A stretch of DNA of 44,628 bases from assembly GCA_023443865.1 (NCBI GenBank), contig JAEZST010000007.1, positions 1 through 44,628 of the forward strand. Direction: 5' to 3'. A program made the translations under genes and the position numbers. Below the pieces are notes generated by a model, which did no database searches, had not been told where the DNA came from, and saw nothing but the letters and a program-made list of their open reading frames with translations. Positions 1 to 8,275 of this stretch are shown here, one piece after another (positions within the stretch are counted from its first letter, which is position 1; every line of letters starts with the position of its first letter). Origin of the DNA: Spirochaetota bacterium (GTDB taxonomy: Bacteria; Spirochaetota; Spirochaetia; Treponematales; Treponemataceae).

Positions 1-47
1 GTCCAGCTTCGCTGGACCGGTCACTGGTTCAAATCCAGTATCGTCCA
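1..47 (+). tRNA. 3' part of a tRNA-like gene (5' end outside window)
   Basis: The first 47 bases fit tRNA positions 27-73: a 5-bp anticodon-type stem (1-5 with 13-17) around a 7-base loop GCTTCGC, a 5-base variable loop (18-22), a T arm with 5-bp stem and TTCAAAT loop (23-39), a 7-base acceptor strand (40-46) and discriminator A. CCA is not separately encoded. Read literally the anticodon would be TTC (Glu), but base 33 is C instead of the near-invariant T, and two extra pairs could close the loop. The isotype is therefore unsafe, and this may be a pseudo-tRNA. The 5' half lies outside the window, so acceptor pairing cannot be tested. Confidence 0.5.
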
Positions 48-97
48 AAAAAAAGATTTTTTTATTTGAACGCATTCGTCAACTTCCTTCACGCGGA

Positions 98-131
98 GTC
101 CAGCTTCGCTGGACCGGTCACCGGTTCAAAT
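98..131 (+). repeat. partial second copy of the tRNA-like 3' segment
   Basis: Bases 98-131 repeat 1-34 with a single T to C change (base 25 versus 122). The copy runs from the anticodon-like stem into the T loop and stops there. The 3' side of the T stem and the acceptor strand are absent, so it cannot be a working tRNA. It is flanked by short complementary arms CGCGG (92-96) and CCGCG (137-141). A tRNA remnant, an integration scar or a REP-like element are all possible. Confidence 0.6.
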
Positions 132-221
132 GCGCCCCGCGGTCGCGGTCGTATTCGCCGATTTTCGCCGTAAAGCCAAAATTTCCCTTTTTAACCTTCA
201 CCCGAGATACGATGTTATGAA

Positions 222-232
222 TGTGTTATACT
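222..232 (+). promoter_or_regulatory. extended -10 promoter of the lipid kinase-like gene
   Basis: TATACT at 227-232 is preceded by TGT (224-226), giving an extended -10. No clear -35 is seen. Transcription would begin around 239-240, exactly at the first in-frame ATG (240). Confidence 0.5.
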
Positions 233-254
233 TTGCCGAATGAAAGGTGCAGTG

Positions 255-878
255 ATGGGTTTCCTTGTAGATTTCAGATATCGCCGAATTTCGCAAACCG
301 CCACGGTTAACGATCTCCTGAAGGAATTTTTCCGGAAATCCATCCACTTTTGCGCGGCCTTGGTCCCTTGGTTCGCCGCGCGCCATTTTGACCTGACGAT
401 CGTCCTTCTATCCGCCGTGGTATGTTTTTATTCCTGGAGCGAATACCGTCGCCTCGGCGGTTTTGCCGTGCCCGTCATGTCCAGAATCACGGTTCTCGCC
501 GCCCGCAAACGGGACGAGGGGCGGTTCGTGCTCGGGCCCGTGACCATGGCGGTCGGGGTTTTGCTCACCTTGCTGCTTTTCCCGCCCCAGGCGGCCCGTG
601 TAGGCATTTACGCCCTTGCGTTCGGCGACGGTATCGCGAGCCTCGCGGGAAAGCTGTGGGGCCGTACCAGGATACCCCTTACCGGCGGCAAGACCCTCGA
701 AGGCAGCCTTGCCTGTTTTCTGGCGGTTTACTGCGCCGCCTTGACCGTGAATCGGAATCCGCTCCAGTCTTTGGAGATAGCCGGCTTGGCCGTCGCCGTT
801 GAACTGATTCCCGTCAAGGATTACGACAATCTCGTCATCCCGCTCGCGATCGCCTCGGCCGCCGCCTTATTGCCATAA
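255..878 (+). CDS. dolichol kinase / phosphatidate cytidylyltransferase-like membrane protein
   Basis: Integral membrane protein of about 207 residues with several hydrophobic segments. The second half carries the pattern GDGIASLAGKxxGRxxxP followed by KTLEGS. This is the signature of the family holding CTP-dependent polyprenol/dolichol kinases (SEC59), phytol/farnesol kinases and CdsA-like enzymes. By family it should phosphorylate a membrane isoprenoid or similar lipid alcohol; the substrate is unknown. I chose ATG 255 because AAAGGTG (243-249) sits five bases before it. ATG 240 is in frame and lies 7 bases after a -10 box, so a leaderless start there is a real alternative. The 3' end overlaps the convergent next gene by 12 bases. 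Confidence 0.75.
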   Translation: MGFLVDFRYRRISQTATVNDLLKEFFRKSIHFCAALVPWFAARHFDLTIVLLSAVVCFYSWSEYRRLGGFAVPVMSRITVLAARKRDEGRFVLGPVTMAVGVLLTLLLFPPQAARVGIYALAFGDGIASLAGKLWGRTRIPLTGGKTLEGSLACFLAVYCAALTVNRNPLQSLEIAGLAVAVELIPVKDYDNLVIPLAIASAAALLP

Positions 879-1694
879 ATACAGGGCGTGCAGGCTCTTG
901 AGGAAGCGCCTCGTTCCCCCTGTCAGGGAGAGCGCGCCGGCTCCCAGCACGATCCAGGAATCGCATCCCAGTAAAAGTACGTAGCCCGCGCACATGAAGG
1001 CGAGCGCGACGGACGCCCTCACGTACTCCGGCGTGCCCCTGGTTAGGCCATGAATCAGGTATCCGGCCACGGCGAGAATTCCCAGCACCCACATGAAGGT
1101 ATTGATGGCGGTCGCGTACCCGTTCCGCACGAAAAAATTCGAGCTTACGTCCGTCGAATTGACGGGTATCGCCTTTGCCAGGGTAAACGCGAAAAAGGCC
1201 AGAATGAAAATGCCCGCCCCGGTTTGCTGGGCATTGTCCCCGGTTACGAAAAGAATGCCCGCGAGAATGGTGAGCATCGCGAATAATCGCCCGAAAACGG
1301 CGATCCTGGAGGCTTCCGCCGCGTATCCCGCGGTAGAAGCCCATAATTCCCACAGGGGAATGAGGACGCGGAAGGATTCCAGGGAGATCGCGAAGGCCGT
1401 GGCGGCGAAAAACGTGAGCTCGATGGTTTGCGTTTTCTCGAACCCGAAGAGGATATAGGCCAGGGTGAAAACCGAGAAGAGGGGGAAAACCGCGATGGCG
1501 ACGGTAGAGGCGACGGCGCTGTAGGGGGCGAAGGGAATCCTGTCGAGGATCGGCAGCGCCCTGGTGCCCGGCGCGGCCTTCGGCAGCGAACCGCCGGTCA
1601 GCACGAGGACCGCCGCGACGCCGGTGAGAATCATCATGATCGCGGCGAGGATCAGCCCCGCGCGCAGGAAACGGTTTCGTGCTGCGATGGTCAT
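867..1694 (-). CDS. unknown seven-helix integral membrane protein
   Basis: A 275-residue very hydrophobic protein with about seven predicted membrane segments (roughly residues 11-33, 57-83, 91-118, 131-151, 158-176, 197-216, 226-256) and only short loops. I recognise no family. The minus-strand frame stays open much further upstream (to about 2570), but that part is antisense to the DUF2259 gene and low in protein-like character. ATG at 1694 begins the hydrophobic protein. No Shine-Dalgarno precedes it; instead an extended -10 (TGG-TATCCT, complement of 1702-1710) lies 7 bases upstream, suggesting a leaderless mRNA. It converges on the preceding gene with a 12-base overlap. Confidence 0.6.
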   Translation of the reverse strand: MTIAARNRFLRAGLILAAIMMILTGVAAVLVLTGGSLPKAAPGTRALPILDRIPFAPYSAVASTVAIAVFPLFSVFTLAYILFGFEKTQTIELTFFAATAFAISLESFRVLIPLWELWASTAGYAAEASRIAVFGRLFAMLTILAGILFVTGDNAQQTGAGIFILAFFAFTLAKAIPVNSTDVSSNFFVRNGYATAINTFMWVLGILAVAGYLIHGLTRGTPEYVRASVALAFMCAGYVLLLGCDSWIVLGAGALSLTGGTRRFLKSLHALYLWQ

Positions 1695-1701
1695 GGTAAT
1701 G

Positions 1702-1710
1702 AGGATACCA
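1702..1710 (-). promoter_or_regulatory. extended -10 box for the seven-helix membrane protein gene
   Basis: The complement of 1702-1707 reads TATCCT, preceded by TGG (complement of 1708-1710). The gap to the ATG at 1694 is 7 bases, so the start codon itself would be close to +1. Confidence 0.4.
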
Positions 1711-1787
1711 CTAAAAAGACGGAAAGGGAATCTCAAGTCGATCCGCTTCCGTGTCGATATAGAAACAAAGCCATACGGGGAGCGTGT

Positions 1788-2468
1788 ATGCGAAAAACAG
1801 CGATTATCTGTGCCCTTTTCTTTTCCGTGTCCGGTCTGTTCGCCGGCGACATTGCCAATTTCGTGAATCTCGGTTTTTCCGCCGACGGGAACCGGTTCGT
1901 TTTCGGCCAACATGGCGTGAGCGACGGGGATTTCGCGGGTTATGCGGACATCTGGGCCGTGGACGTGCCCAAAAACGCCTTCCTGACCGGGGGTAAATTT
2001 TCTACCGCGGCCTCGGCGGCCACGGCGGGTAAGGACGGAAACGGGGTCTTCGCGGCCCTTCAGAACGCCGCGGCGCCCTTCCTGGCCAAGAACGGGATCG
2101 ATAGCTCCCGTAAGGGGCGCTCCCTGTACGTTCAGGCAGAGGATATTCCCTCCCTGAGGGAAATAGCCTTCCGCGATTTCGAAACGGGTTCTTCCTATAA
2201 GGTTTCCGTTACGGTGAAGGTTTCCGGTTCCGGCGCGGACGCTCGTTCGTCCTTTTACCTTACCGTGTCCGTTACCGACAAGTCCGGCAAGGCGACGGTC
2301 AAAACCGTGGGCCTTCCCGGTTACGAACGCCCTGGCGTGAAGGACTATCTCGTCCGGCGCGTCCTCACCGACGATACCGGAAAATCCGTGGTGTTCGTTA
2401 TCGAAAAAACCGTATACGACCGCAAGGGCGATTCGGTTCGCTATATGGTCGAGACCCTGCGGCTTTAG
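1788..2468 (+). CDS. DUF2259-type predicted secreted protein
   Basis: A 226-residue protein with a signal peptide (MRKTAIICALFFSVSGLFA, then G-D-I). The mature start has the pattern FVNLGFSxDGxxFxFGQxG followed by a tyrosine/aspartate-rich stretch. I recognise this as DUF2259, a family of predicted secreted proteins common in treponemes. It should act in the periplasm or outside the cell; its function is unknown. ATG 1788 is preceded by GGGGAG (1777-1782). The gene overlaps the convergent next gene by 4 bases at the stop codons. Family assignment is from memory of the N-terminal pattern. Confidence 0.7.
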   Translation: MRKTAIICALFFSVSGLFAGDIANFVNLGFSADGNRFVFGQHGVSDGDFAGYADIWAVDVPKNAFLTGGKFSTAASAATAGKDGNGVFAALQNAAAPFLAKNGIDSSRKGRSLYVQAEDIPSLREIAFRDFETGSSYKVSVTVKVSGSGADARSSFYLTVSVTDKSGKATVKTVGLPGYERPGVKDYLVRRVLTDDTGKSVVFVIEKTVYDRKGDSVRYMVETLRL

Positions 2469-2860
2469 GGGTTCGGCTCGATCTCCCTGAATACCTGAAA
2501 CACCGTTTTTCCGTCTTCCGACAGGGTCCGTACGAGGACCCTGTCGTTTTTTAAAGGGACGTTTCTCCACAGCGCCTCAAGCCAGATCGCCTCGGCGGCG
2601 GAACGGTACGCCGGAAGCCTTTCTTCGGCGTTGGCGGGGTACGGAACCTGCGTGAACAGATACGTTCCGGGTCGGATTACGCGCAATGCGGACGGATCCC
2701 CGCCGTCAATGCCCTCAAGCTCGGCCAAATGGTCCTGCGGGGCAGGTTCCAGATTGCCCCGTCCCACCAGGGACCGGAACTCCTTGATTTCGAGAGTCCC
2801 GTCCGCGCCGGGAGCGGTAATGGATTTACGCAATTCGAGAGAGTGAATGGAATGGGCCAT
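2465..2860 (-). CDS. unknown 131-residue cytoplasmic protein
   Basis: A soluble, charged protein with no signal peptide or membrane segment and no family I can name. The frame is protein-like from ATG 2860 on, with a middle that reads RVIRPGTYLFTQVPYP and a C-terminus with DRVLVRTLSEDGKTVFQVFREIEP. No Shine-Dalgarno is seen. TACAGT (complement of 2866-2871) ends 5 bases before the ATG and could give a leaderless start. It is convergent with the DUF2259 gene (4-base overlap) and divergent from the lipoprotein gene at 2925. Confidence 0.5.
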   Translation of the reverse strand: MAHSIHSLELRKSITAPGADGTLEIKEFRSLVGRGNLEPAPQDHLAELEGIDGGDPSALRVIRPGTYLFTQVPYPANAEERLPAYRSAAEAIWLEALWRNVPLKNDRVLVRTLSEDGKTVFQVFREIEPNP

Positions 2861-2924
2861 GGGCCACTGTACCGAAAAAGCGGGCAAAAGGCGATAGGCT
2901 ACGCGACAAGGGAGCGCGGAGGTT

Positions 2925-3875
2925 ATGATGAAACGCGCCCTCTTGCCCCTCGTACCGCTATTCGCCGCGTTTTCCCTGTGCGGCTGCCTTTCCTGTTCCG
3001 CGAATCCGGACATACTCGCGCTTTGGGGGGGCGATGCAACGCCCCCGACCCTTCTCTCGGTAACGCCCGTTTCCCCGTCCCTCGTGGAAATTGCCTTTTC
3101 GGCTCCCGTGACCGTCGTGGAGGCCTCGGCTGCCTGGAGTCCGCCCGATGCGGCCGAGCGGGTCACGTTCGAATTCGACCGTCCCGTGCCCGTCGGCGCC
3201 GCCTGCGTAATAGACGCGAGCGTGATCGATTCGTCCGGAAATACCCTCTCCTTCGCGGTTCCCTTTTCGGGGTACAACGATCGGCCCGCGCGTTTGGCCA
3301 TAAACGAGGTTCGCGCCAGTTATTCCAGGCCCAAGGCCGAGTACATCGAGTTTACGGTGCGGGAATCGGGAAACCTTGCCGGGATACAGATCGTGAACGC
3401 CCGAAACGAGAAGCGGCCGCTCGTTGAGCTGCCCGCGTTGGAGGTATCGGCCGGCGACATGGTGGTTTGGCACCTCCGCTCAGTGGACGAGGGACTGGTC
3501 ACGGAAACCCGATCGCGCGACGAGTCGTCCGGCGTGGATTCCAGCCCCGACGCCTGGGACCTGTGGGACGACCAAACCAGCGCGCCGCTCAAGCCGACCA
3601 ACGCGATCCTTGTCCGCACCCGGACTGGCGGAACCCTGCAGGACGCGCTTTTGTCCGCCGAAACCGCGGCGAGCGATTGGCCGAACGAGGCCTGCCGCGA
3701 CGCGGCCCGCGAGGCCTTCGATTCGGGCCTGTGGCCCGGCGGCGCGGGTGTGGCGGGAGCCGTTCGGGCGGACGGCATGTCGCCGACCCGTACCCTCGGA
3801 AAGACCCCGGAAGGGGCGTGGCTCGTCTGCCCCACGGGAAAGTGCAGCCCCGGCCGGGAGAACTGGGCCCCCTGA
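2925..3875 (+). CDS. lipoprotein with lamin-tail-like domain
   Basis: A 316-residue protein with a lipoprotein signal peptide: MMKR, a hydrophobic run and an LCGC lipobox (Cys21 as the lipidated residue). An Ig/fibronectin-like segment follows (about 40-120, starting TPPTLLSVTPVSPS), then a region beginning INEVRA and EYIEFTV at about 130-150 that resembles lamin-tail (LTD) domains of secreted bacterial proteins. It should be anchored in a membrane facing the periplasm or exterior. Two adjacent ATGs (2925, 2928) follow GGAGG. The C-terminus is rich in Asp, Trp and Cys (VCPTGKC). Role unknown. A promoter for the next gene begins just after its stop. Confidence 0.65.
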   Translation: MMKRALLPLVPLFAAFSLCGCLSCSANPDILALWGGDATPPTLLSVTPVSPSLVEIAFSAPVTVVEASAAWSPPDAAERVTFEFDRPVPVGAACVIDASVIDSSGNTLSFAVPFSGYNDRPARLAINEVRASYSRPKAEYIEFTVRESGNLAGIQIVNARNEKRPLVELPALEVSAGDMVVWHLRSVDEGLVTETRSRDESSGVDSSPDAWDLWDDQTSAPLKPTNAILVRTRTGGTLQDALLSAETAASDWPNEACRDAAREAFDSGLWPGGAGVAGAVRADGMSPTRTLGKTPEGAWLVCPTGKCSPGRENWAP

Positions 3876-3886
3876 TTTCCCGCGTG

Positions 3887-3916
3887 TTGGCATATACGCC
3901 CGTTTCGGAGTACACT
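3887..3916 (+). promoter_or_regulatory. sigma70-type promoter of the U32 gene
   Basis: TTGGCA (3887-3892) and TACACT (3911-3916) are separated by 18 bases. The start codon follows at 3939 with GGAGG between, so this transcript has a normal short leader. Confidence 0.55.
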
Positions 3917-3938
3917 GGGGTCAGGTACGGAGGAACGA

Positions 3939-6311
3939 ATGGCAGAATTACTGGCTCCCGCGGGAAACCCCGAGGCGCTCGACGCGGCGGTCAACGAAGG
4001 GTGCGACGCGGTTTATCTCGGATTGAAGAGCTTTAACGCGCGCCTGCGTTCGTCCAACTTCGCGTGGTCCCAGTTCGAGGCTACCCTCGAAGCCCTGCAC
4101 AAGCGGGGCAAAAAGGTTCTGGTCACCGTGAACACGGTACTGCAGGAGCATGAGAGCGAGCGCATGTACCGTTTCCTCGCCTACCTCGACCGTATGGGCC
4201 CGGACGGCATCATAGTCCAGGACTTCGGCGTGCTCGACATGGCGCGCGCCCATTTCCCGAAGCTCCGCATCCACGCCTCCACCCAAATGAACGTCGCCAG
4301 CGCCAAGGCGGCGAACGCCATGGGCCGCGCCGGGGTCTCCCGGGTGGTGCTCGCCCGCGAGCTCGGCCTCAGCGAGATCCGCGAGATCAAGGAACGCACT
4401 TCCTGCGAGCTTGAGGTATTCGTCCACGGGGCGCTTTGCGTAAGCGAATCTGGCCTGTGCCTCTATTCAAGCTATCTCGGCGGAAAGTCCGCCAACCGGG
4501 GCCTGTGCACCCAGGCGTGCCGCAGGCTGTACTCCGCCGAGGTTACCGGCGGCGCGCGGCAGGGGTACTTTTTTTCCCCCCACGACCTCCAGCTCATCGA
4601 CAAGATTCCCGACCTGGTCCAGGCGGGCGTGCATTCCTTCAAGATCGAGGGGCGCATGAAGAGCGCAGAATACGTGGGTACCGTGGTTTCCGCGTACCGG
4701 TACGTCCTGGACCACTGGCAAGAGGACCGCAAGGGCGCCGTGGAAACCGGGCGCCGCATTCTCGCTAACGACTTTGCCCGGGCGAAAACCCGCTATTGGT
4801 ACGATTCCTCCAAGGCGGAGAATATCCTGAACCCGTCCCAGGCCGGCGGAACGGGCATATTCCTCGGAAAGGTGGAAACCGTGGTGGAGGACGGCGGCGT
4901 GAACTATGCCCTGCTCCGGGGCGGGAACTACGACCCCGACGTGGGCGATTCCGTCCGGTTCCACAAAAAAGACGATTCCGCCCGTTCCAGCCATAAAATC
5001 GCCGCCGTCCGGGAGGATCGGGGCTCGAGAATGATCGACCTGCCGGAGGGTTTCGGCCGGGGCGACTCCGTCTACCTCCTGCAGACGAAGGCCATGAGCA
5101 AACGGTATCCCCACGTGCTGCCCAACGACCTGGGGTCCTACCGGAGCCAGCCGGGCGGCGAAAAGCTCCCCGAGCTGAAGCTTGCCCCCATTCCCGTTCC
5201 GGCGAAAAAACTTCCCGGCAAGCCCCATCCCGAAGACGAAACGGGCTTCCCGGAGGGTATATACGTGCAGGTGTCGTACCCCGAAGACCTGTATACCATT
5301 CTCGCCGACCGCCCCGTCCGGGTCATAGTCGAGCTGAACGCCAAGACCGGCGCCGCCCTGCTCGGCCAAAACGGGCCCGACGGCGGGACCAACGCGGGCC
5401 CGCTTCCCTTCTCGAAGCGCGAAATCATCGTTTCGCTGGATCCCTTCTTGCCCCAATCCGAAGAGGACGGGCTATCCACGACGATCGACCGGCTGGTGGA
5501 AAACGGCTATACCCAGTTTATCCTCAATAATCCCGGCCATATCGGCATGCTCCGCAATCGGTCCCTGAAGCTGATCGCCGGCCCCTATCTCTATACCTTT
5601 AACCGGTGGGCCGTAAACTGGCTGAACGGGCAGGGCCTTTTCAACCTGATAACGCCGCTGGAAAATTCCCGGGCCAACCTCGAGGCAACCCTTGACCCCG
5701 CCAACCGGAAACAGGCCCTGATAACGGTGTTCTCTTATCCCGCGCTCTTTCGAATGCGGTTCAAGCTCCCGGACGATTACGAGTTTACCTATTTCAACGA
5801 TCGGCAGGGCGGAAGGTTCCGCGCCGTATCCGGCGAGGGCGGCTCGTTCGTCATGCCCGACGTGCCGTTCTCCATCATCGACAAGATTCCCCACGTCAAA
5901 AAGGCCGGCTTTACCCGCTTCGTACTGGACTTTTCCCATACGCCGGTGAAAAAGCAGGATTACCGCGCGATCATGGAATCCTATCGCAAGGACAAGCCGC
6001 TTCTCAACGTTTCGCGGTTCAACTGGAAGGACGGTTTCTATAATCCCGACCAGATCGAGGAATACCGGCAGATGAACGAGCGTTCCGGCAAGGCGGGCGC
6101 GGGATCCGGCCGGGCCGGAGCAGGAACCGGCAAGGCGGTCGCGGCACGCGGCGCGGGCGCGCGAAAGCCTGGCCCCGGGGCGGCGAAGGGTAAGGCCCCC
6201 GCCGAGGGAAAAGACCCGAAACAGGGTTCTCCGCGTTCGGTCGCCGGCAAGCGCGGCGGCGGCAAAGACTCGGGCGGAAAGCCCTCAAGGCCGCCCAGGC
6301 GGGGCAAATAA
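3939..6311 (+). CDS. U32-family protein (RlhA/TrhP-like tRNA or rRNA hydroxylase) with basic tail
   Basis: A 790-residue protein. It begins with the U32 pattern MAELLAPAGNPE, has HASTQMNV (about 112-119) and the family signature EVFVHGALCVSxSGxC. Cys167, Cys174, Cys190 and Cys194 form the four-cysteine set expected to bind an iron-sulfur cluster. Known relatives hydroxylate RNA: RlhA at 23S rRNA C2501 and TrhP at tRNA U34; older annotations call them collagenase-like peptidases. Which RNA is used here cannot be told. The last about 80 residues are a low-complexity Gly/Ala/Lys/Arg/Pro tail absent from characterised members, possibly RNA-binding. GGAGGAACGA precedes ATG 3939. A terminator follows the stop. 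Confidence 0.85.
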   Translation: MAELLAPAGNPEALDAAVNEGCDAVYLGLKSFNARLRSSNFAWSQFEATLEALHKRGKKVLVTVNTVLQEHESERMYRFLAYLDRMGPDGIIVQDFGVLDMARAHFPKLRIHASTQMNVASAKAANAMGRAGVSRVVLARELGLSEIREIKERTSCELEVFVHGALCVSESGLCLYSSYLGGKSANRGLCTQACRRLYSAEVTGGARQGYFFSPHDLQLIDKIPDLVQAGVHSFKIEGRMKSAEYVGTVVSAYRYVLDHWQEDRKGAVETGRRILANDFARAKTRYWYDSSKAENILNPSQAGGTGIFLGKVETVVEDGGVNYALLRGGNYDPDVGDSVRFHKKDDSARSSHKIAAVREDRGSRMIDLPEGFGRGDSVYLLQTKAMSKRYPHVLPNDLGSYRSQPGGEKLPELKLAPIPVPAKKLPGKPHPEDETGFPEGIYVQVSYPEDLYTILADRPVRVIVELNAKTGAALLGQNGPDGGTNAGPLPFSKREIIVSLDPFLPQSEEDGLSTTIDRLVENGYTQFILNNPGHIGMLRNRSLKLIAGPYLYTFNRWAVNWLNGQGLFNLITPLENSRANLEATLDPANRKQALITVFSYPALFRMRFKLPDDYEFTYFNDRQGGRFRAVSGEGGSFVMPDVPFSIIDKIPHVKKAGFTRFVLDFSHTPVKKQDYRAIMESYRKDKPLLNVSRFNWKDGFYNPDQIEEYRQMNERSGKAGAGSGRAGAGTGKAVAARGAGARKPGPGAAKGKAPAEGKDPKQGSPRSVAGKRGGGKDSGGKPSRPPRRGK

Positions 6312-6316
6312 GGCGA

Positions 6317-6350
6317 AGGGCCGGTTGTAAAAAAAACGGCCCTTTATTAT
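6317..6350 (+). terminator. rho-independent terminator after the U32 gene
   Basis: AGGGCCG (6317-6323) pairs with CGGCCCT (6337-6343) across a 13-base loop rich in A, followed by TTATTATT. It lies between two convergent genes. Confidence 0.7.
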
Positions 6351-8275
6351 TACGCGAGATTTTTCAGAAGGCTGACTATATACAGTTTCACGTAGTCTAA
6401 GAGCGCGTCGCGGTTTTTTATCTTCATCAGGCCGGGACTGTCCACCAACGTGGTCGCCAGGTTATCCACCCGGGAAAGGTCGAAGTTCGAGCCGCGGATC
6501 GTTTTGATGATCCTTCGGATATAGTCCCGTATCAGCGAGTTCACGTCTTCGGTCAGGTTATCCTTTTGCTGCGGGTCCAATGTTCTGTTCCACAGGTCGA
6601 GCCGGGCGGAAATTTCCTTTTCCAGGCTCGAGTCGGGGGGCACGAGCTTTTTCTGAATGGCGACGGCGGCGGCCCTGATTTCTTCCTTCCGCTGCTGCTT
6701 GACCTCTTTGGGGTCGGAGCCCTGGAAAGAGTCGGACTCGCCGTTGGCGATGATCTTCGACTGTCCGGCGTTCCTGGCTTTCCTGCGCTTTTGATCCCGC
6801 GGCCTGCGGAAAAAGGCGAAGATCGCCGAGAGTATGGGAATGGTGTACCAGAAGGGCAGCATGATCCTCGTATCGGTGAGGAGCTGTTGGCGGTTCAGCA
6901 TCAGAAGCTGTGAATAGCTCATGAGCCTTCCGTGCTCGAAAATCCGGAAGCCGGATTCGCGTTCCGCCTCGGAGTTGCCCTCCAGGGCAAGGAGGGGGAT
7001 AAAGGTCGCGTTGAGCACCGAATAGAGGATGGGCGCGCAGCTCTTGCTGAGGAACGCGATCTTCTTCTCGAATTCCGCCTGGTTTTTCATGGCGTCTTCC
7101 TGGCGGAAGGATTTGAGGAGCTGGTACCAATCCCGGGTGATCGCGTCTTTTACCAGCACGCGGCCCTCGTTGCAGAGCTTCATGATGAGGGGGATTATCT
7201 TTTCCTTCAGGACGAAGTAGCGGTTGCCGTTCTCGGTTTTAAAGACCACCAACGGGGGCAGGGTGTTGAAACTGCCCTCCCCGGTCCGTTCCTTAATGAA
7301 GGCTTCCAGGTCGGTATTTCGGTACTGACCGAGCAGCGGCACCCCGCGGGAATCGGTGAAGCGGGTAATGGTTTCCATGTCGAAGTAATACGGCGGCTTT
7401 TGGAAGGCGAGTTCCAGGTTCTTCAGGGCCGTTTCGCGCTGCAGGTCAGCCTGCGCCTTGGACTTATAATGGCTATTCATGTATTCGGTGATGTACACCG
7501 ACTGGATAAGGGCGGTTTCTTCCGGGGTTTTCTCGGTCTTCTTCGCGTAGTCCTGGCGAATGAAGGAACACATGTAATTCCAGAACAGATAGGATTCGCC
7601 CGCGTGCTTCATGGCCCTGAGCGACTCCGTGGGCCGGCTCTGGAATTGGATCAGCTGGTTTTTGATCGTCATTTCCTTGCCCGGATTCGCGACCATCATC
7701 CTTTTTTGTATGTAGTCCCGCGACTCGTCCTTGCGAAGAAAGAGCCGAATCTTTCCCAGGGCGTAATCGAGCATCTTTTCCGGGGAAATATGGGACGGGT
7801 AGAGGAGCGGCGCGGTTTCGTCGGGGAACATGAGCTGGTGAAGTATTCCGGCGCTCCGGTCCTCGCCGTCCAGCAAGGCGGTAAAATCGGTGGTTATGTA
7901 GATCGGCTTCAGGAAATTGGACGGAAAGCCCGCGGGCAGCTCCGACGCCAAGGGGTAGGGCACGTCGGCGTGCTCGTCGATTTCCCGGTATCGCATGGCG
8001 ATCCTGTCCACGAAAAACTGCGGGATAAAGGCGGTTCTCCGGCCTTTTTGGTCCGACTGAAGGACGATCTTGGAATCGGCTTCCAGGCGCTCGAGTTCCC
8101 TGATTACGGTGGTTTGGGTATCGTCGAGAAAGGTCGCCAGAACCGGGGCTTCCTGCAAATAATGACGGGCGTATTTTTGGAGGTAATCGCAAAAATCCGG
8201 TATGATAACCGTAGGGGAATTTTGCTTACTGGTGTATAGTCTCAGAAGAACCGGAAGCTCGGTTGGGGTCGCCAT
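6350..8275 (-). CDS. unknown 641-residue protein with one membrane segment
   Basis: A large mostly hydrophilic protein I cannot assign. The N-terminal about 110 residues read like a winged-helix or PCI-like helical region (CDYLQKYARHYLQ, then TTVIRELERLEADSKIVLQ). A long helical middle follows, then one hydrophobic segment near residues 478-497 (LPFWYTIPILSAIFAFF), a basic stop-transfer patch (RRPRDQKRRKAR) and a charged helical C-terminal domain of about 120 residues. That layout suggests a tail-proximal membrane anchor. ATG 8275 has no Shine-Dalgarno; TAAACT (complement of 8282-8287) ends 6 bases upstream, fitting a leaderless start. The start codon overlaps that of the divergent gene at 8274. 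Probably spirochaete-specific. Confidence 0.6.
   Translation of the reverse strand: MATPTELPVLLRLYTSKQNSPTVIIPDFCDYLQKYARHYLQEAPVLATFLDDTQTTVIRELERLEADSKIVLQSDQKGRRTAFIPQFFVDRIAMRYREIDEHADVPYPLASELPAGFPSNFLKPIYITTDFTALLDGEDRSAGILHQLMFPDETAPLLYPSHISPEKMLDYALGKIRLFLRKDESRDYIQKRMMVANPGKEMTIKNQLIQFQSRPTESLRAMKHAGESYLFWNYMCSFIRQDYAKKTEKTPEETALIQSVYITEYMNSHYKSKAQADLQRETALKNLELAFQKPPYYFDMETITRFTDSRGVPLLGQYRNTDLEAFIKERTGEGSFNTLPPLVVFKTENGNRYFVLKEKIIPLIMKLCNEGRVLVKDAITRDWYQLLKSFRQEDAMKNQAEFEKKIAFLSKSCAPILYSVLNATFIPLLALEGNSEAERESGFRIFEHGRLMSYSQLLMLNRQQLLTDTRIMLPFWYTIPILSAIFAFFRRPRDQKRRKARNAGQSKIIANGESDSFQGSDPKEVKQQRKEEIRAAAVAIQKKLVPPDSSLEKEISARLDLWNRTLDPQQKDNLTEDVNSLIRDYIRRIIKTIRGSNFDLSRVDNLATTLVDSPGLMKIKNRDALLDYVKLYIVSLLKNLA

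Noticed and set aside
47..66. A-run followed by T-run after the tRNA-like gene as a terminator
   Set aside because: The A7-GA-T7 stem is weak and has no GC core; it may help termination but is not convincing.
1695..2570. Minus-strand open frame continuing upstream of the seven-helix protein gene (total 567 codons)
   Set aside because: It is antisense to the DUF2259 gene, has no membrane or domain character, and a promoter-like box lies right before ATG 1694.
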